A stretch of DNA of 64,000 nt from Styela clava (Eukaryota; Chordata; Ascidiacea; Stolidobranchia; Styelidae). Numbering within the stretch: the stretch's first letter is position 1; each line of letters starts with the position of its first letter. The notes below the pieces were generated by a model that saw only the letters and a program-made list of their open reading frames with translations, was not told where the DNA came from and searched no databases. Of this stretch, positions 21,786-32,144 are shown piece after piece. The stretch lies in NCBI RefSeq assembly GCF_964204865.1, contig NC_135259.1, forward strand, positions 10,426,974 to 10,490,973, in the 5' to 3' direction. The translations under genes and the position numbers were made by a program.

Positions 21786-24630
21786 ATGAAGTCCACGCTG
21801 TTGATTCTGTCGATGTATATAGTACTGGCAAATTGCCTGAAATGTGGAATTCCTCCGGAAGAGGACATCGATTGGAATAGGGTAAGATTTTTGGGTACTC
21901 CCGAAATATATGCCTCAAGATGGCGGGCGCCGGAACGTATTATGTGTACTAGGTTAGGTCATAATTTCAGGTACAAATACTACGGGAGTCCCTTGGCGAG
22001 TCCCCGAACTCGTAATAAAACTAAAACAAGGAAAATTGGAATTAAATTATGGCCTGACCTAGAGTGGTCCAAGGTTGTCGGCTCCGGGCCACGAAATTAT
22101 TTTTGCATTGTTCGCGGGTCACAATAGTGCCAAGAATAGGTAAACAGTGCAATACAAATCAAACACTTTAATTATGCAAACACATTGATCAGTATTTGTC
22201 ATTTATCAAGCTAAAACATGCAAAAACCACCAAAAAACTTACTAAAACCTGCAAAAGTTTTTTTTATATCTACATTTAGTGTAAGATTTCAAACTCTTCA
22301 TAACGGAAAAAGTGCTTCCGCAAATGTGAGTGCTTTCGAACAACTATAAGATTTTCAAAGCAAAATCCTAACTTTGGAAAATGCTCATTGCTCACAAGAT
22401 TCTAAAATGTCGTTTTAAAGTATATTCTTTGTCACCATCACAACTTGCCGACATATCGAGCAAGCAGCATAGTGGTATATTCCCTATCACATCCAGTTAA
22501 AAATCTGTTTGAATTCGTCAGTTTTTTTTCGAACTCATGTCTTCAGAATAACTTACAGATAAATAACTGCAGACTGATTAATTACCAAATGTGAGGTACA
22601 GGAAGGTAACTACTAAATTCTTCTGACATGTAGGCAGCATTTTTTGCAATACTGTTTAGGCTGGCTGCATCCGGCAATATTCAACTTAGTACTTCGACTT
22701 TCTTTACCAATTGATCCGGCAAGAATTATATTGTAAAGCCCATACCATTTATATTTAGTTATCAGACATAGCTAGCCAAGCTAATAGAATCCGCATTCGA
22801 TTTTTAGTTTTCTATGATGGCAAAAGTGTTAGCATATATTCGCGACCGAAAAGATAGAAAGCCAGATAGCAATTTAGACTGCCAAGCACATCATTGAACT
22901 TCGCTAGTCGTTTCAGAACACCAGTCAATTCAGTGATATTGCTGATGTAACAATACGTCAAAAGCTTTTTCTGATTAATTTTATGACGAAACAACACCAA
23001 ATGCTATATTTGATTACCTTCTGAATGCAACGCGGGCCGCAAATAATGCGGCCTTTTGGCCCGCGGGCTTGGGTTTGAACCGCCTGTCCTAACCTGGTAC
23101 ACATACTACTCACCGGTGTCCGCCATCTTAGTTCACATACTTTGGAAGTACCGAATTTTGGTATTATAGTTGGAATGTGCTGAGTACAACATCTCCATAC
23201 CATAAAAACTGATTATTTAATTTTTTCAAAAAGGTCTCAACCGAAAGTGAAACAATATGAGAGAATCGTAATTTTAGTGGCCAGATGTTATTTTTCTACG
23301 CAGAAACCTTATTAACCAGTCTTATTGCTCTTACTGATATGATTATAATGCTGATGTCGTTCTGCAAATCATTTTAGATCCGACGGGGCAGATGGTACGA
23401 TGTTGTGGATATCCCACATACGGACTATCCTGCTGGTTGCTGGGAGGCAAAAGAAGTTGTTCCTACTAAAGTCGGGATTTCATTTCGTTATTAAATCTAT
23501 GTAGGAGGGTGAGTAATATTTTGTTTAATTTTTTCTTAACTGACCAAAACTGTTATTCTCGGAAGATAATAAGATTATTATATTTAAAATTGCAGTGAAC
23601 AACCAGAGTTTTTAACAGACCAGAACTTCATCCGTCAGAAGTCCGGTGTTTATCGTCTATCTGGAGGTGAATTTAAGTAAATTAGTTTGTATGAAATTTT
23701 CACCATGATTTAAAACTGATTTCACTTATTTTTTCAGCTGACTCTTTGTTGACCGCCTATGACCATTTATTAGACGAATCTAAAAAATCGACGGAGGAGA
23801 TGATAGTAAACGGTATGTATATTTTTATATCGCATTAGGTGTTCATATCTGGAAAATATGAGCATTCCGAATTGGGAAATCGATTAGATAGTATAAACAT
23901 AGTCATAGAGAATAGTGAGAAATGGAAGTGAATAATAGATGAACAAAAGTTCGAAAATGGCGCTCTTTTAACAAACGTTAAATTAAGTTAATAATATGTA
24001 ATATTTAGAATAAAATGTACTGTAAAAAGCTTTTAAAAGTCGATATTATGAGTATCTCAGAAACCGATGCAACTAAAAAATAATTGGAATAACTCAATGA
24101 GATACATGTCATCATGAGCGTAATGGTTTGTGCGCTTACAACATCACTTGCTTGATGATGTCAGTTGTTTTACTCCTCCTTCATTGTATTATAATGAATA
24201 ATGTAAAATTTATTACTGTTGCAGAGGCTAATGATTTTACTGCCAACGACTGGACATTTTTCACTGATTATGAAACCTACATGATTACAATCACTTGCCA
24301 CAAAGGAGGTAAACAATAAATTAGAATAAACTAGAAATAACTGATACACAAGAAGTTTACGTTCCTTCCTAACACGGAAGTTACAATTCGTTTAAAAATT
24401 ATGTTGCGTTAGTGTCTAAAATCTAATTTTTTAACCAAACTGTAATTTTTTGTATAGGTTGGGAAGCGTTTGCCAAGTTTAGTACACCACAAATAACAGT
24501 TGCTCAATTACAAAATATTTCGAAAGTTCTTGTCGATCATGGATGGATTTCCCCAGTTATGTCACTGAAAAACGAATGTTTGAATAAGGGTCAACAGGAT
24601 TTCGATGAAGCTGCCACAGTCCTTAAATAG
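21786..24630 (+). CDS. secreted lipocalin, six exons, with an in-frame stop in exon 2
   Basis: Exons 21786-21881, 23378-23508, 23596-23666, 23738-23812, 24225-24308 and 24458-24630 all have GT-AG borders and fit in phase, giving 210 codons. Lipocalins are secreted beta-barrel carriers of small hydrophobic ligands. Residues 1-18 are a signal peptide (MKSTLLILSMYIVLANCLKC). RRGRWYDVV (residues 34-42) is the G-x-W motif of strand A. TDYETYMITITC (138 on) is the second structurally conserved region. Cys at 20, 53, 149 and near the C-terminus could pair. Codon 71 (23492-23494) is TAA, although the frame continues perfectly on both sides. It is therefore either a recent null allele, a base error, or a recoded stop. 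A MITE with a nested hAT element occupies intron 1. Confidence 0.83.
21894..23152. mobile_element. MITE, family A, copy 2, split by a nested insertion
   Basis: The left terminus GGTACTCCCGAAATATATGC with AAGATGGCGGGCGCCGGAAC, and the right terminus GTCCGCCATCTTAGTTCACA ending in GTACC, match copies 1 and 3. The flanks GATTTTTG and GAATTTTG form a degenerate 8-bp target duplication. The MITE lies in intron 1 of the lipocalin and is interrupted at 22060-23086 by another element. Confidence 0.85.
22060..23086. mobile_element. hAT-type element nested in MITE copy 2
   Basis: The left end TAGAGTGGTCCAAGGTTGTC and the complement of the right end, CAGGCGGTTCAAACCCAAGC, are diverged hAT-type termini, with GGCCCGCGGG-type sub-terminal motifs on the right. 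Flanks GCCTGACC and TCCTAACC match at six of eight bases. The interior is AT-rich without a transposase. The insertion postdates the MITE. Confidence 0.72.
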
Positions 24631-26403
24631 AAGAGAAAAGACTTAAATTCACAATTCCTATAAACTTCAATTTCCTACCTCTAGTATTTGGTATCTTTGA
24701 TACTGACTATAACAGATGGAAATGAATCAATGTTATACTATCATTTATTATACGGAACCGTGCAGTATTTAGACTTAGTCATACAATCTGGGTGATTCTT
24801 ATTCGTGCTTAAGTTTAGAAATATACATATATACAGTGATGAGCTGTAGCCGGATCGCACTGGAACGGCGTTCCGGTTGTTGGACATTTTATTGCATTTG
24901 CGTCCCTGTTGTTGAAATGAAATTATGTCATGGAAAGTTTAGTTTCTCTGGTAAACTCAGTTATTAACTTACGTTTTGTTACGTAATAATTCATTTTACA
25001 TTGCGGCAAACAATTAGTCAGTACAGCAGTAACATGTAGTGAATTTTCGCCGACCTTTGACTCCGTGAAAATTTGTCCTGTTACATTCTATTGTATTGAA
25101 TTGGTATGAATATTCTTGTAATTATACACAGACATATTTCAGATAATGAATTCATATTTCATTGTAGTTCTTCGGCTCTATCTTGGGACAGACAAAAATT
25201 TCTGCCAGCGTCCGCGTCGTGTTGTAAATATATTGCATACACGAATTAGGCGCGTTCCGGTTGTTACGATTTTTCCAGCTCATCACTGCATATATATATA
25301 TACCGTATATATAAATAAGTGCAAACGTTTGAAGCATTCCACAAACTAAAGATTTAGGAAATGGACTTTGGGGCAAGTTGGAATAAGTAAAAATTGCAAA
25401 AATGCACCACTGATATCTTTATCTTATATGTGAACATGATAAGGACTCCATAATAGTCGCACATATTCACGCCTATTTCATTTCATCTCCAAATACGCGC
25501 CCAGTATAGATTAAAATAATGTGGTGTATGAATGAATATATAAAGAGATCGAAACTAATTTCAAACCTAGTATGATGTGCAGCACCAACTTTTGCATTTA
25601 CGAAATATCGTAAATTTTCGAGAGATTTATTTCGCGCCAATCCGACGTCTCGTACAATGGTGACGTACATTTGAACCCATGTGTATATCCGCGTGCTCAA
25701 TATATACGCCTGTGCTAAAACACAAGGGTTAGGGTTAGTATGGGTTCAAATATCCGCAAAACAAAATTTTTTTTATAGGCGTAATAGTATGCAGGTGCAA
25801 TTGTCGTGGGTTCAAATGAACGGGAACCTCGTAGAATGCCTTCCCACATTTTCTCAAGAAATTGCCATTCGCCAACTTTCTTTAGTGCGCTAGAAAATTA
25901 ACGATGCCAAAATTACCCTTGTGGGGCAGTTTGGCGTGTTCTTAGTAGAAATTCAAGGTAAAATAGTCTCGTTTTGGTGTTTGCCTACTCCGTGGAAAAT
26001 TTGTTATAGAGATCTCAAAAGTTATTTATAAGCCATTTGTGCATATTTTGGTGGGACCAGTAACTGATTCACTAGAAGAGATCCTTGTGTACCGGTATTA
26101 TAACATCACATACGAAATTGTTTATACTTACAAAGCTGATTAATCAGACAATGGTTTTGTCCAACGATGTAAGATTTGGAGAGAATGTGTCTGGCCGTGC
26201 GTTAAGTGCAACGACTAACTTACCGGTTAAGTGTGTACAATATATTCCATGTATCGCACATGAGTGATTTCGGTGTTGCGATTTTGAGAGACACAGTTAC
26301 GTGGTCGTAAACCTTGCTTTTTACGAAGTTTGGAGAATGACCGTCGGGTTGCTAATCATCACGTCATTCAACGTATTCAGGATTCCCATAATCCAGTGGG
26401 GTT
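24631..26403. other. intergenic; possible short inverted-repeat element at 25642-25840
   Basis: GACGTACATTTGAACCCATG near 25662 and GTGGGTTCAAATGAACGGGA near 25807 are inverted complements, suggesting a MITE of about 200 bp. Telomere-like GGGTTAGGGTTAG occurs inside, but only as two units. The rest has no gene I can support. Confidence 0.4.
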
Positions 26404-26775
26404 TTAGAGTGGTTCCGCGGACCACTGAGGGGCCCGAAAAATAGTTTTATGGGATCCGTAAAGAACCCCGTCCTAGAATTTTCTGCGGGTCATAGATCGG
26501 TTAAACACTTTGGACGGGTAAACTGGGATCACCTTTTCCTCAAAAACCCCACAAAAATATTCCAGAGTTATAACAACCTGATTAAGCAACCAACATTAAT
26601 CATATTGGGCGATAAACTCTATTTAAAAACAAACACATCAATAGAGCGGCGACGTACTTGGGAATCAAAATTCAATCAAACTTTCAAAAAATTTATGCTT
26701 TTTCCCCTCAATTTCATTATCCTTCACAAAAGCATGCGAGGGGACCAAACCATTTTTGGATTTTGTGAATAATGT
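26404..26775. mobile_element. hAT-like remnant
   Basis: TAGAGTGGTTCCGCGGACCACTGAGGGGCCC at the left resembles a hAT terminus of the AGAGTGGTYC type. GGGGACCAAACCATTTTTGG near 26740 may belong to the opposite end. The target duplication is lost and the borders are uncertain. Confidence 0.4.
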
Positions 26776-28384
26776 GACAATCTTAATAAAACAATATACA
26801 ATTATATAATATTTTCCATGGTAATATGGTATAAGGATGACTATCATGAGACTCAGCTTGAAAAAAACTAGTTAACTAATATTTCTACAATATTTGTTTG
26901 ATTCAAATGTGAAACGTAATCTTCTCTGTGCGAAAGTACTTAGGTACTTGGCGTGCAATGCAGAAAAAATATGAAATACAACTCGTCTAATATTTTTGTT
27001 CCAAGAATTATTTATTTTGTGAGTCTAGAGTGACAACAGATTTTCACAACGAGTACTTCGTGCCTAATTATTGTTCATTACTATCGAGAAAAATTGTTTT
27101 TTCACTGCGTATTGAAGTCTCTCAAAACATCTGAAGTATTCCAACTGAAAGTTCGAAAGGTTTGTCTCTGACTTCAATCTCCAGGCCTGTTGATCAGATA
27201 GGGCGTCAATAATGATAATTTCTACAGTAGTTGTACTTTTCATCATCAAACAACAGATTTCTGTGTAACGATGTGGGTCACGGTACCTTTGTTTCCATAT
27301 ATTTGTCTAATGACTCTATTATTTATCATTGCCTCATGATCATATAGCACAGGGATTCCCGAACTTTTTTTTTCGTGACCCCAATTTTCGTAAAATTAAT
27401 ATTTACACATATTCACGATCCCGCTACAAAAAGGATACGATAGAAACTCTACCTGCGAAATTAATCCGTTCCTGAAGCCCCTTTGTAGGCAGAAATATTT
27501 GTAAGTAGAGACGCATTTGTGCGATGTTACTTAGGCACAACCGTATGTCATCTTTAACATTCAAACTTTTTCTGTTTTTTTTTTGTTCAAAGTACAGGCA
27601 TTGTATTAAATCCTACTTCATGGAGGTATGTTGTTGCAAAAGGAATCAACTCCCTTATCACAAATTTACGGTAATCATTAACATCGTTATATTATATACG
27701 TATGTTTTTTGCTTTGGCAAAAACAATAAATTCTTCCACCCCGCAGTCAGTTGAACAGGTGGGGAAAATCTATTAACAATCACCCGACTATCGAAAGTAC
27801 ATCGTTATGCAAATTGCGACACCGGTACGTTTCAACGTTACGTTACCTGCACACCGATACGCAACGGAGAGAGGAACAACGAACGCATCTGTGCGATACA
27901 GGGATATAAAGATAGTGGAACTAACTTAAGGTCACAGACCTAACTCCTGGAAATATATCTCCCTAAAACCCATTCTGTCGACAAACCGAATTCAACCGAA
28001 AACATAGAAGGTTTAGCCTGCAGGTGTACGTGTAAAGAATGTTGTCAGATCATGACCATTGTCAACTACTTATTCGAATTTATTACCCACAGAAAAGCTA
28101 AAAACGGGGATATATCATTGACGTTCTTACCACTAAATCGCATTCACATCTGACCAAAAAAGTCGCTTTCTGATTTCAAATTCTAGTTAATTGTAACCGA
28201 ATTATTGCACGTTCATGGAAGTCAGGCGACCGCATGCAGAAAATCTTCACTGATATCGCGTAAGACCTCTTATGGAACAAGGTATGGAAGAAGCTATTCT
28301 AAGTCAGTCGCTGCATTTATAAAAAATCTGTATTCTTTAATAATTATAATCATTATGTGATCATTCTTGTCGATGGGCGTTCAG
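26776..28384. other. intergenic; one hAT-like terminus near 27350
   Basis: CAGGGATTCCCGAACTTTTT at about 27351, followed by CGTGACCCC, looks like a hAT left end. A right partner with a convincing target duplication was not found. No gene is supported here. Confidence 0.4.
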
Positions 28385-29412
28385 AATTGCTTTGAGCCAA
28401 ATTTTTATTTGAATACTGTAATTTTTGTTACGTTGACTAATACCTGTTATTCGCATTTAACGATTTTACCCGAAAGCACGAAATTATATGTTGATACAAT
28501 TATTTGATCCTTTTTTCCTATTCTATAGTAATTAGTTTACCACTGTATAATGCACTTTCCAATAACGTAGCCTGCCACCCGACTGTGTATCAAGAAATAC
28601 AATTCGTTTATCTATATATATAATAAATTTATAATTTTCGTCAAATTGAAATGACAATAGCATTACTGTATATGTGACAAATGATGCATCCTTGTTGCAT
28701 TTTTCTGATTTTGCTGTTTAAACAGTCAACGGAAAAGAGCAATATCATCTGAAATAAAATTATATATTTACTTTATTTCGTAAATTTATTTGACAAACGT
28801 TTTTTTTTCATATGCGCCAAAACGAACGGATGATTATTTAAATAACAAAAAAATATTCCAGAAAAAGCGCAAATATTGAAAATTGGAATCTCCCCAAATT
28901 GCTTTCATAAATGAAAGAACACCATACTTGTCGTCAGCAAGATATTATCAGATTTACATAAACATTTACACGCTCCTGGATAAAATACATGAGCTACTTA
29001 ACGATTGTGCCCTTTTTATATTATGGCGCTACATTTCATAAATAAATGTATTTTAGTACCTTCATTGTTCGGGAATAAAATATCACGCTTCTTTCTTTTC
29101 CACGAGGCGCCTCTGTAAAAATAATGTAAACTTTGGATCTCCTCAAGCAAATATAATCTCATCCGATTATTAATAAGTTTCTATGTTTACTTATTGTCTT
29201 ATTTCAACAACTAATCTAAATATTTCTCACCCAATGCATTTTAGTATTATACTTGATTTAAATTCAAAATCGACGAATTTAGATTCAAGTTTTATAGCGA
29301 ATTGTTTGATAATAGCAATATACACTACTATATTGAATACAGTAATACAATATTAACTGATTCTATACTAAAAAATATCAATTACATGACTATAGTCGTG
29401 TACAGAAATTTC

Positions 29413-29562
29413 TTACTCGATCATCCTCCTTTGATTAGTATGACCGAGAATGTCGAGCTCAATTCCATTCTCTCCTTGATCGTCGTCATCTTCAGCTATA
29501 GCACCACTGTAAATGGTAGCAAACACAACTCCAATGGCTATTAAAATAAATACGTTCTTCAT
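29413..29562 (-). CDS. small secreted peptide precursor, copy 1
   Basis: 49 residues in one coding exon. Residues 1-23 form a clean signal peptide (Lys at 2, hydrophobic core, small residues before the likely cut after Ala23). An acidic EDDDDQGEN follows, then a ten-residue segment GIELDILGHT, then NQRRMIE. The dibasic Arg45-Arg46 is a possible convertase site near the C-terminus. A paralogue lies at 33196-33342. The first 32 codons of the pair differ only at four silent positions. The sequence TTTTAAAG just upstream could be the acceptor of a 5-prime non-coding exon. No known family is recognised: a peptide hormone, host-defence peptide or other secreted factor are all possible. Confidence 0.72.
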   Translation of the reverse strand: MKNVFILIAIGVVFATIYSGAIAEDDDDQGENGIELDILGHTNQRRMIE

Positions 29563-30044
29563 AGCTGGTATTTGGATCTTTAAAATATATATCTTGAAGT
29601 TATAAGATGAATTAATTTGCGAGTACAGATGTGAGGTTTAGAATTCCTAATAGGAGCGATTCGAATCAATATCAGTTCGGAGCAATGCCAAATAAAATGG
29701 ATCGATTTTATTTACAAAATAGTCAAAAGTCACAAATATTACGTTGGCAGAGCACAATATATCACAACAAATTGTAATTGTTACGCCATATAACCTTAAA
29801 TTGGTTTTTAGATTTTACTTACAAAGTATCATTGGCAAGTACAATGTATATTCGTAAGCGACTAAAAATAGCGACTATTAATAGCAAACATTTCAAGCAC
29901 AAATACGACACTGAGAGGTCTTTACACATATTATTGAACAACATGCCCAACAGCTAATTGATATTCAACGCGGCGATCTTGAAAATATTCTACAATATTA
30001 AAGCCGGTAAATACATTCGTTCATTATGAGTAAATGTGTTTCTA

Positions 30045-30070
30045 TCACATATATATACATATATATATAG
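30045..30070 (-). promoter_or_regulatory. TATA-rich stretch upstream of peptide gene 1
   Basis: An ATATATATACATATATATAT run lies about 490 bp upstream of the start codon. The second copy has ACTATATATATGCAAG at the equivalent place (about 33752). Because both start codons follow a probable acceptor, a promoter at this distance with a short non-coding first exon is plausible. The motif itself is low-complexity. Confidence 0.35.
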
Positions 30071-30586
30071 ATAAGAGAATAGTTTTTGGAAGAGCCTAGT
30101 GTTTTATACTCTTTCTTAATCTTGACAAATCCTTTAATATGGACTCATTAGGAATTGATACTGAAGGTACAGGATAATTTTATTGAAGGTAAATAATAAT
30201 TTGTAAAGAGCAGTCAAATCGATTTTTAGAAAGGAAATTAAAAATTTCCCCATATATTGACAATATAATAGCACTGTATGATATGCGTTGTTGCATAAGT
30301 ACATGTATTTCAACATAAGCAATTACGTTTCGAATTAATAACATGTAATTACAGTACGGTATGATTATAATAGATGTATACACTAAATCAATATTTACCT
30401 TACGTAGTTAATTATTTGCTATTTAATCCATAAATGGCAGTCTGACAAAAACCCATATATCGATTTCTCACTGCGATGAATAGCAAAAGGACATTCTACT
30501 CCGAGAGAGCCATATTTTTCTATCGACTTTCATACGCAATCAAGTCACCATCATCCTGTCCCATTGATATTTCAGATTTCTGAAAT

Positions 30587-30648
30587 CTTATCAGTAAATA
30601 AAATCTTAACGATCTTATCAGAGAATAAAATCTTAACGATCTTATCAG
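30587..30648 (-). promoter_or_regulatory. three evenly spaced GATA-type motifs
   Basis: CTTATCAG occurs at 30587, 30614 and 30641, exactly 27 bp apart. It is the complement of CTGATAAG, a full GATA-factor site. The sites sit in a short tandem repeat (TCTTATCAGNRAATAAAATC) about 1 kb upstream of peptide gene 1. The second duplicate block lacks the array. Confidence 0.45.
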
Positions 30649-31390
30649 TAAATAAAATTTTGTTTTCAACAGCTTGGAAAACGATTAAACTGCGAGGTAG
30701 CATATAAATTCATTGTACATACCCAAAAACATTCTGCGAGGTTGCGAGTAATCAATAGATCGATTGGATTGTTATGTCATGAAAAGCATTGTTGCTAGTG
30801 TATGCCTACCGTTATATACCATATTTCAAAAGTTCACTTATTGTTGGATTGAATAAGGAATGTTTCATTATCAATTTTCATCGAATAAATTCTTGATTTG
30901 GCGGGTCATGGAAAAAAATGGTCGGTCACTTTGAGACTGGGTCAGAGGTTTGCCATCTCTGTTTATGCAATATCTTATGACCAAAATGTTAGGTGCAAAA
31001 GACTGATGGATTTTTGTGAAAAATTAAATCTTTTATTTTTACAAAATCTAGATAATTTACACAGCTCATTTTAACAGCTGGTATATAAAATATATATAGC
31101 AAACGTATGTAACCTAAAATCAATTTCCAGGTTATGCTTGTTTTAGCGCAATTCAGATCTGTCAAGCGGAATTTTTGGATCATCGTCCCAGCATAAAAGA
31201 GGCATGAATATTTGAAAACTACATTATTCTAAAAATAATTTTATTTATGAAACGCATGTGAGTTTATTTGGTTGAAGATTCATTTGATGGCTTTGTTTTC
31301 GACTTTGATATGACTGATTAACTTACCTCGCGACAACTAGATTCCCCTTATCCATACTTTCCCTGGTAGGCGATGATATAAATTCGTTGT
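30649..31390. other. no gene seen
   Basis: AT-rich. GGCGGGTCATGG... to ...GTTTGCCATCTCTG near 30900-30960 resembles a hAT-type right end, but no partner could be assigned. Confidence 0.4.
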
Positions 31391-31548
31391 TAGGGCTGGG
31401 CATTTTCGAATACCCGATGATGTTAGAATCGAATCGAATATTTTTCCGAATCGAATCTCGAATACTTGGGATGTATAAAATTGTATGTAACCTTTTGCTC
31501 TGAACCGATTCGAATAATTTACTATTCGATTCGAAATGCCCAGTCCTA
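31391..31548. mobile_element. short hAT-like MITE
   Basis: Ends TAGGGCTGGGCATTTTCGAA and TTCGAAATGCCCAGTCCTA are inverted complements. The interior is rich in ATTCGA-type words. Flanks TTCGTTGT and CTCATTGT agree at six of eight bases, compatible with an old 8-bp duplication. It is non-coding. Confidence 0.75.
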
Positions 31549-32144
31549 CTCATTGTTAATGAGCCGTTTGACGACAACCAAGCTTACGCGAGAACGTATT
31601 TCGGTCACTGATGAAAGCGAGGGTCAGTAGGAATTCCTTAATGGGTTCAACCCTTGTCTGACGCCGTCTGACACTGATTTCCCAACGCACGTTCGTAAGT
31701 TTTTATATTAAGCAGACCCAAAGATAATATATATGCATTTATCTTTATGTATAAAAGTTAGAATGCTTATTATATTACTTGCGGATTTAGTGTTCGAAAT
31801 TTCTTGCATTAAATAGTGACGACGGGCTGACATGTATATTCTGATATCTAGAACATATTTTATTTATCCCTTATTACGAGACAAATTGCGTTCAAAATTA
31901 TATATATTGCTTATTAGTTTTGGGGTTACCGGGCTCGTGGCTATTATGAAAAGTCACTTTTCTCAAATTCCCACTTTCAGTACTTAAAAAAAGTGGATTC
32001 CCAACCTTCTCCCCCCCGACCACCCTTGCCAATTTCAGATATCTTTATTTCACTCTCACTATGCATCGACGAGAAAAAAAAAACTATTCTAAGACAATCA
32101 GTCTTTGCATTCATTAATAATCATAATATTTTTATTCTCGACAA
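31549..32144. other. no gene seen
   Basis: AT-rich spacer between the two duplicated blocks, without motifs I can interpret. Confidence 0.5.

Larger units (their letters stand above)
28385..30490 (-). repeat. duplicated block, copy 1 (with peptide gene 1)
   Basis: This block of about 2.1 kb aligns in direct orientation with 32145-34205. Shared landmarks in the same order are ATAGTAATTRRTTTACCACT (28525/32305), CACGCTTCTTTCTTTTCCACGA (29080/32860), the peptide reading frame (29413/33196), a TATATATA-rich promoter-like stretch (30050/33755) and TACGTAGTTAATTA with TTTAATCCATA (30393/34115). Overall the copies are diverged and indel-rich, while the coding part is nearly identical. Confidence 0.85.

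Noticed and set aside
25728-25740. GGGTTAGGGTTAG, telomere-like
   Set aside because: Only two repeat units, similar to those inside MITE copy 1; no telomeric array.
27351-30959. Possible composite hAT element enclosing peptide gene 1 (CAGGGATTCCC at the left, CCATCTCTG at the right)
   Set aside because: Termini agree poorly, candidate target duplications match at only five of eight bases, and the paralogous copy is not enclosed the same way.
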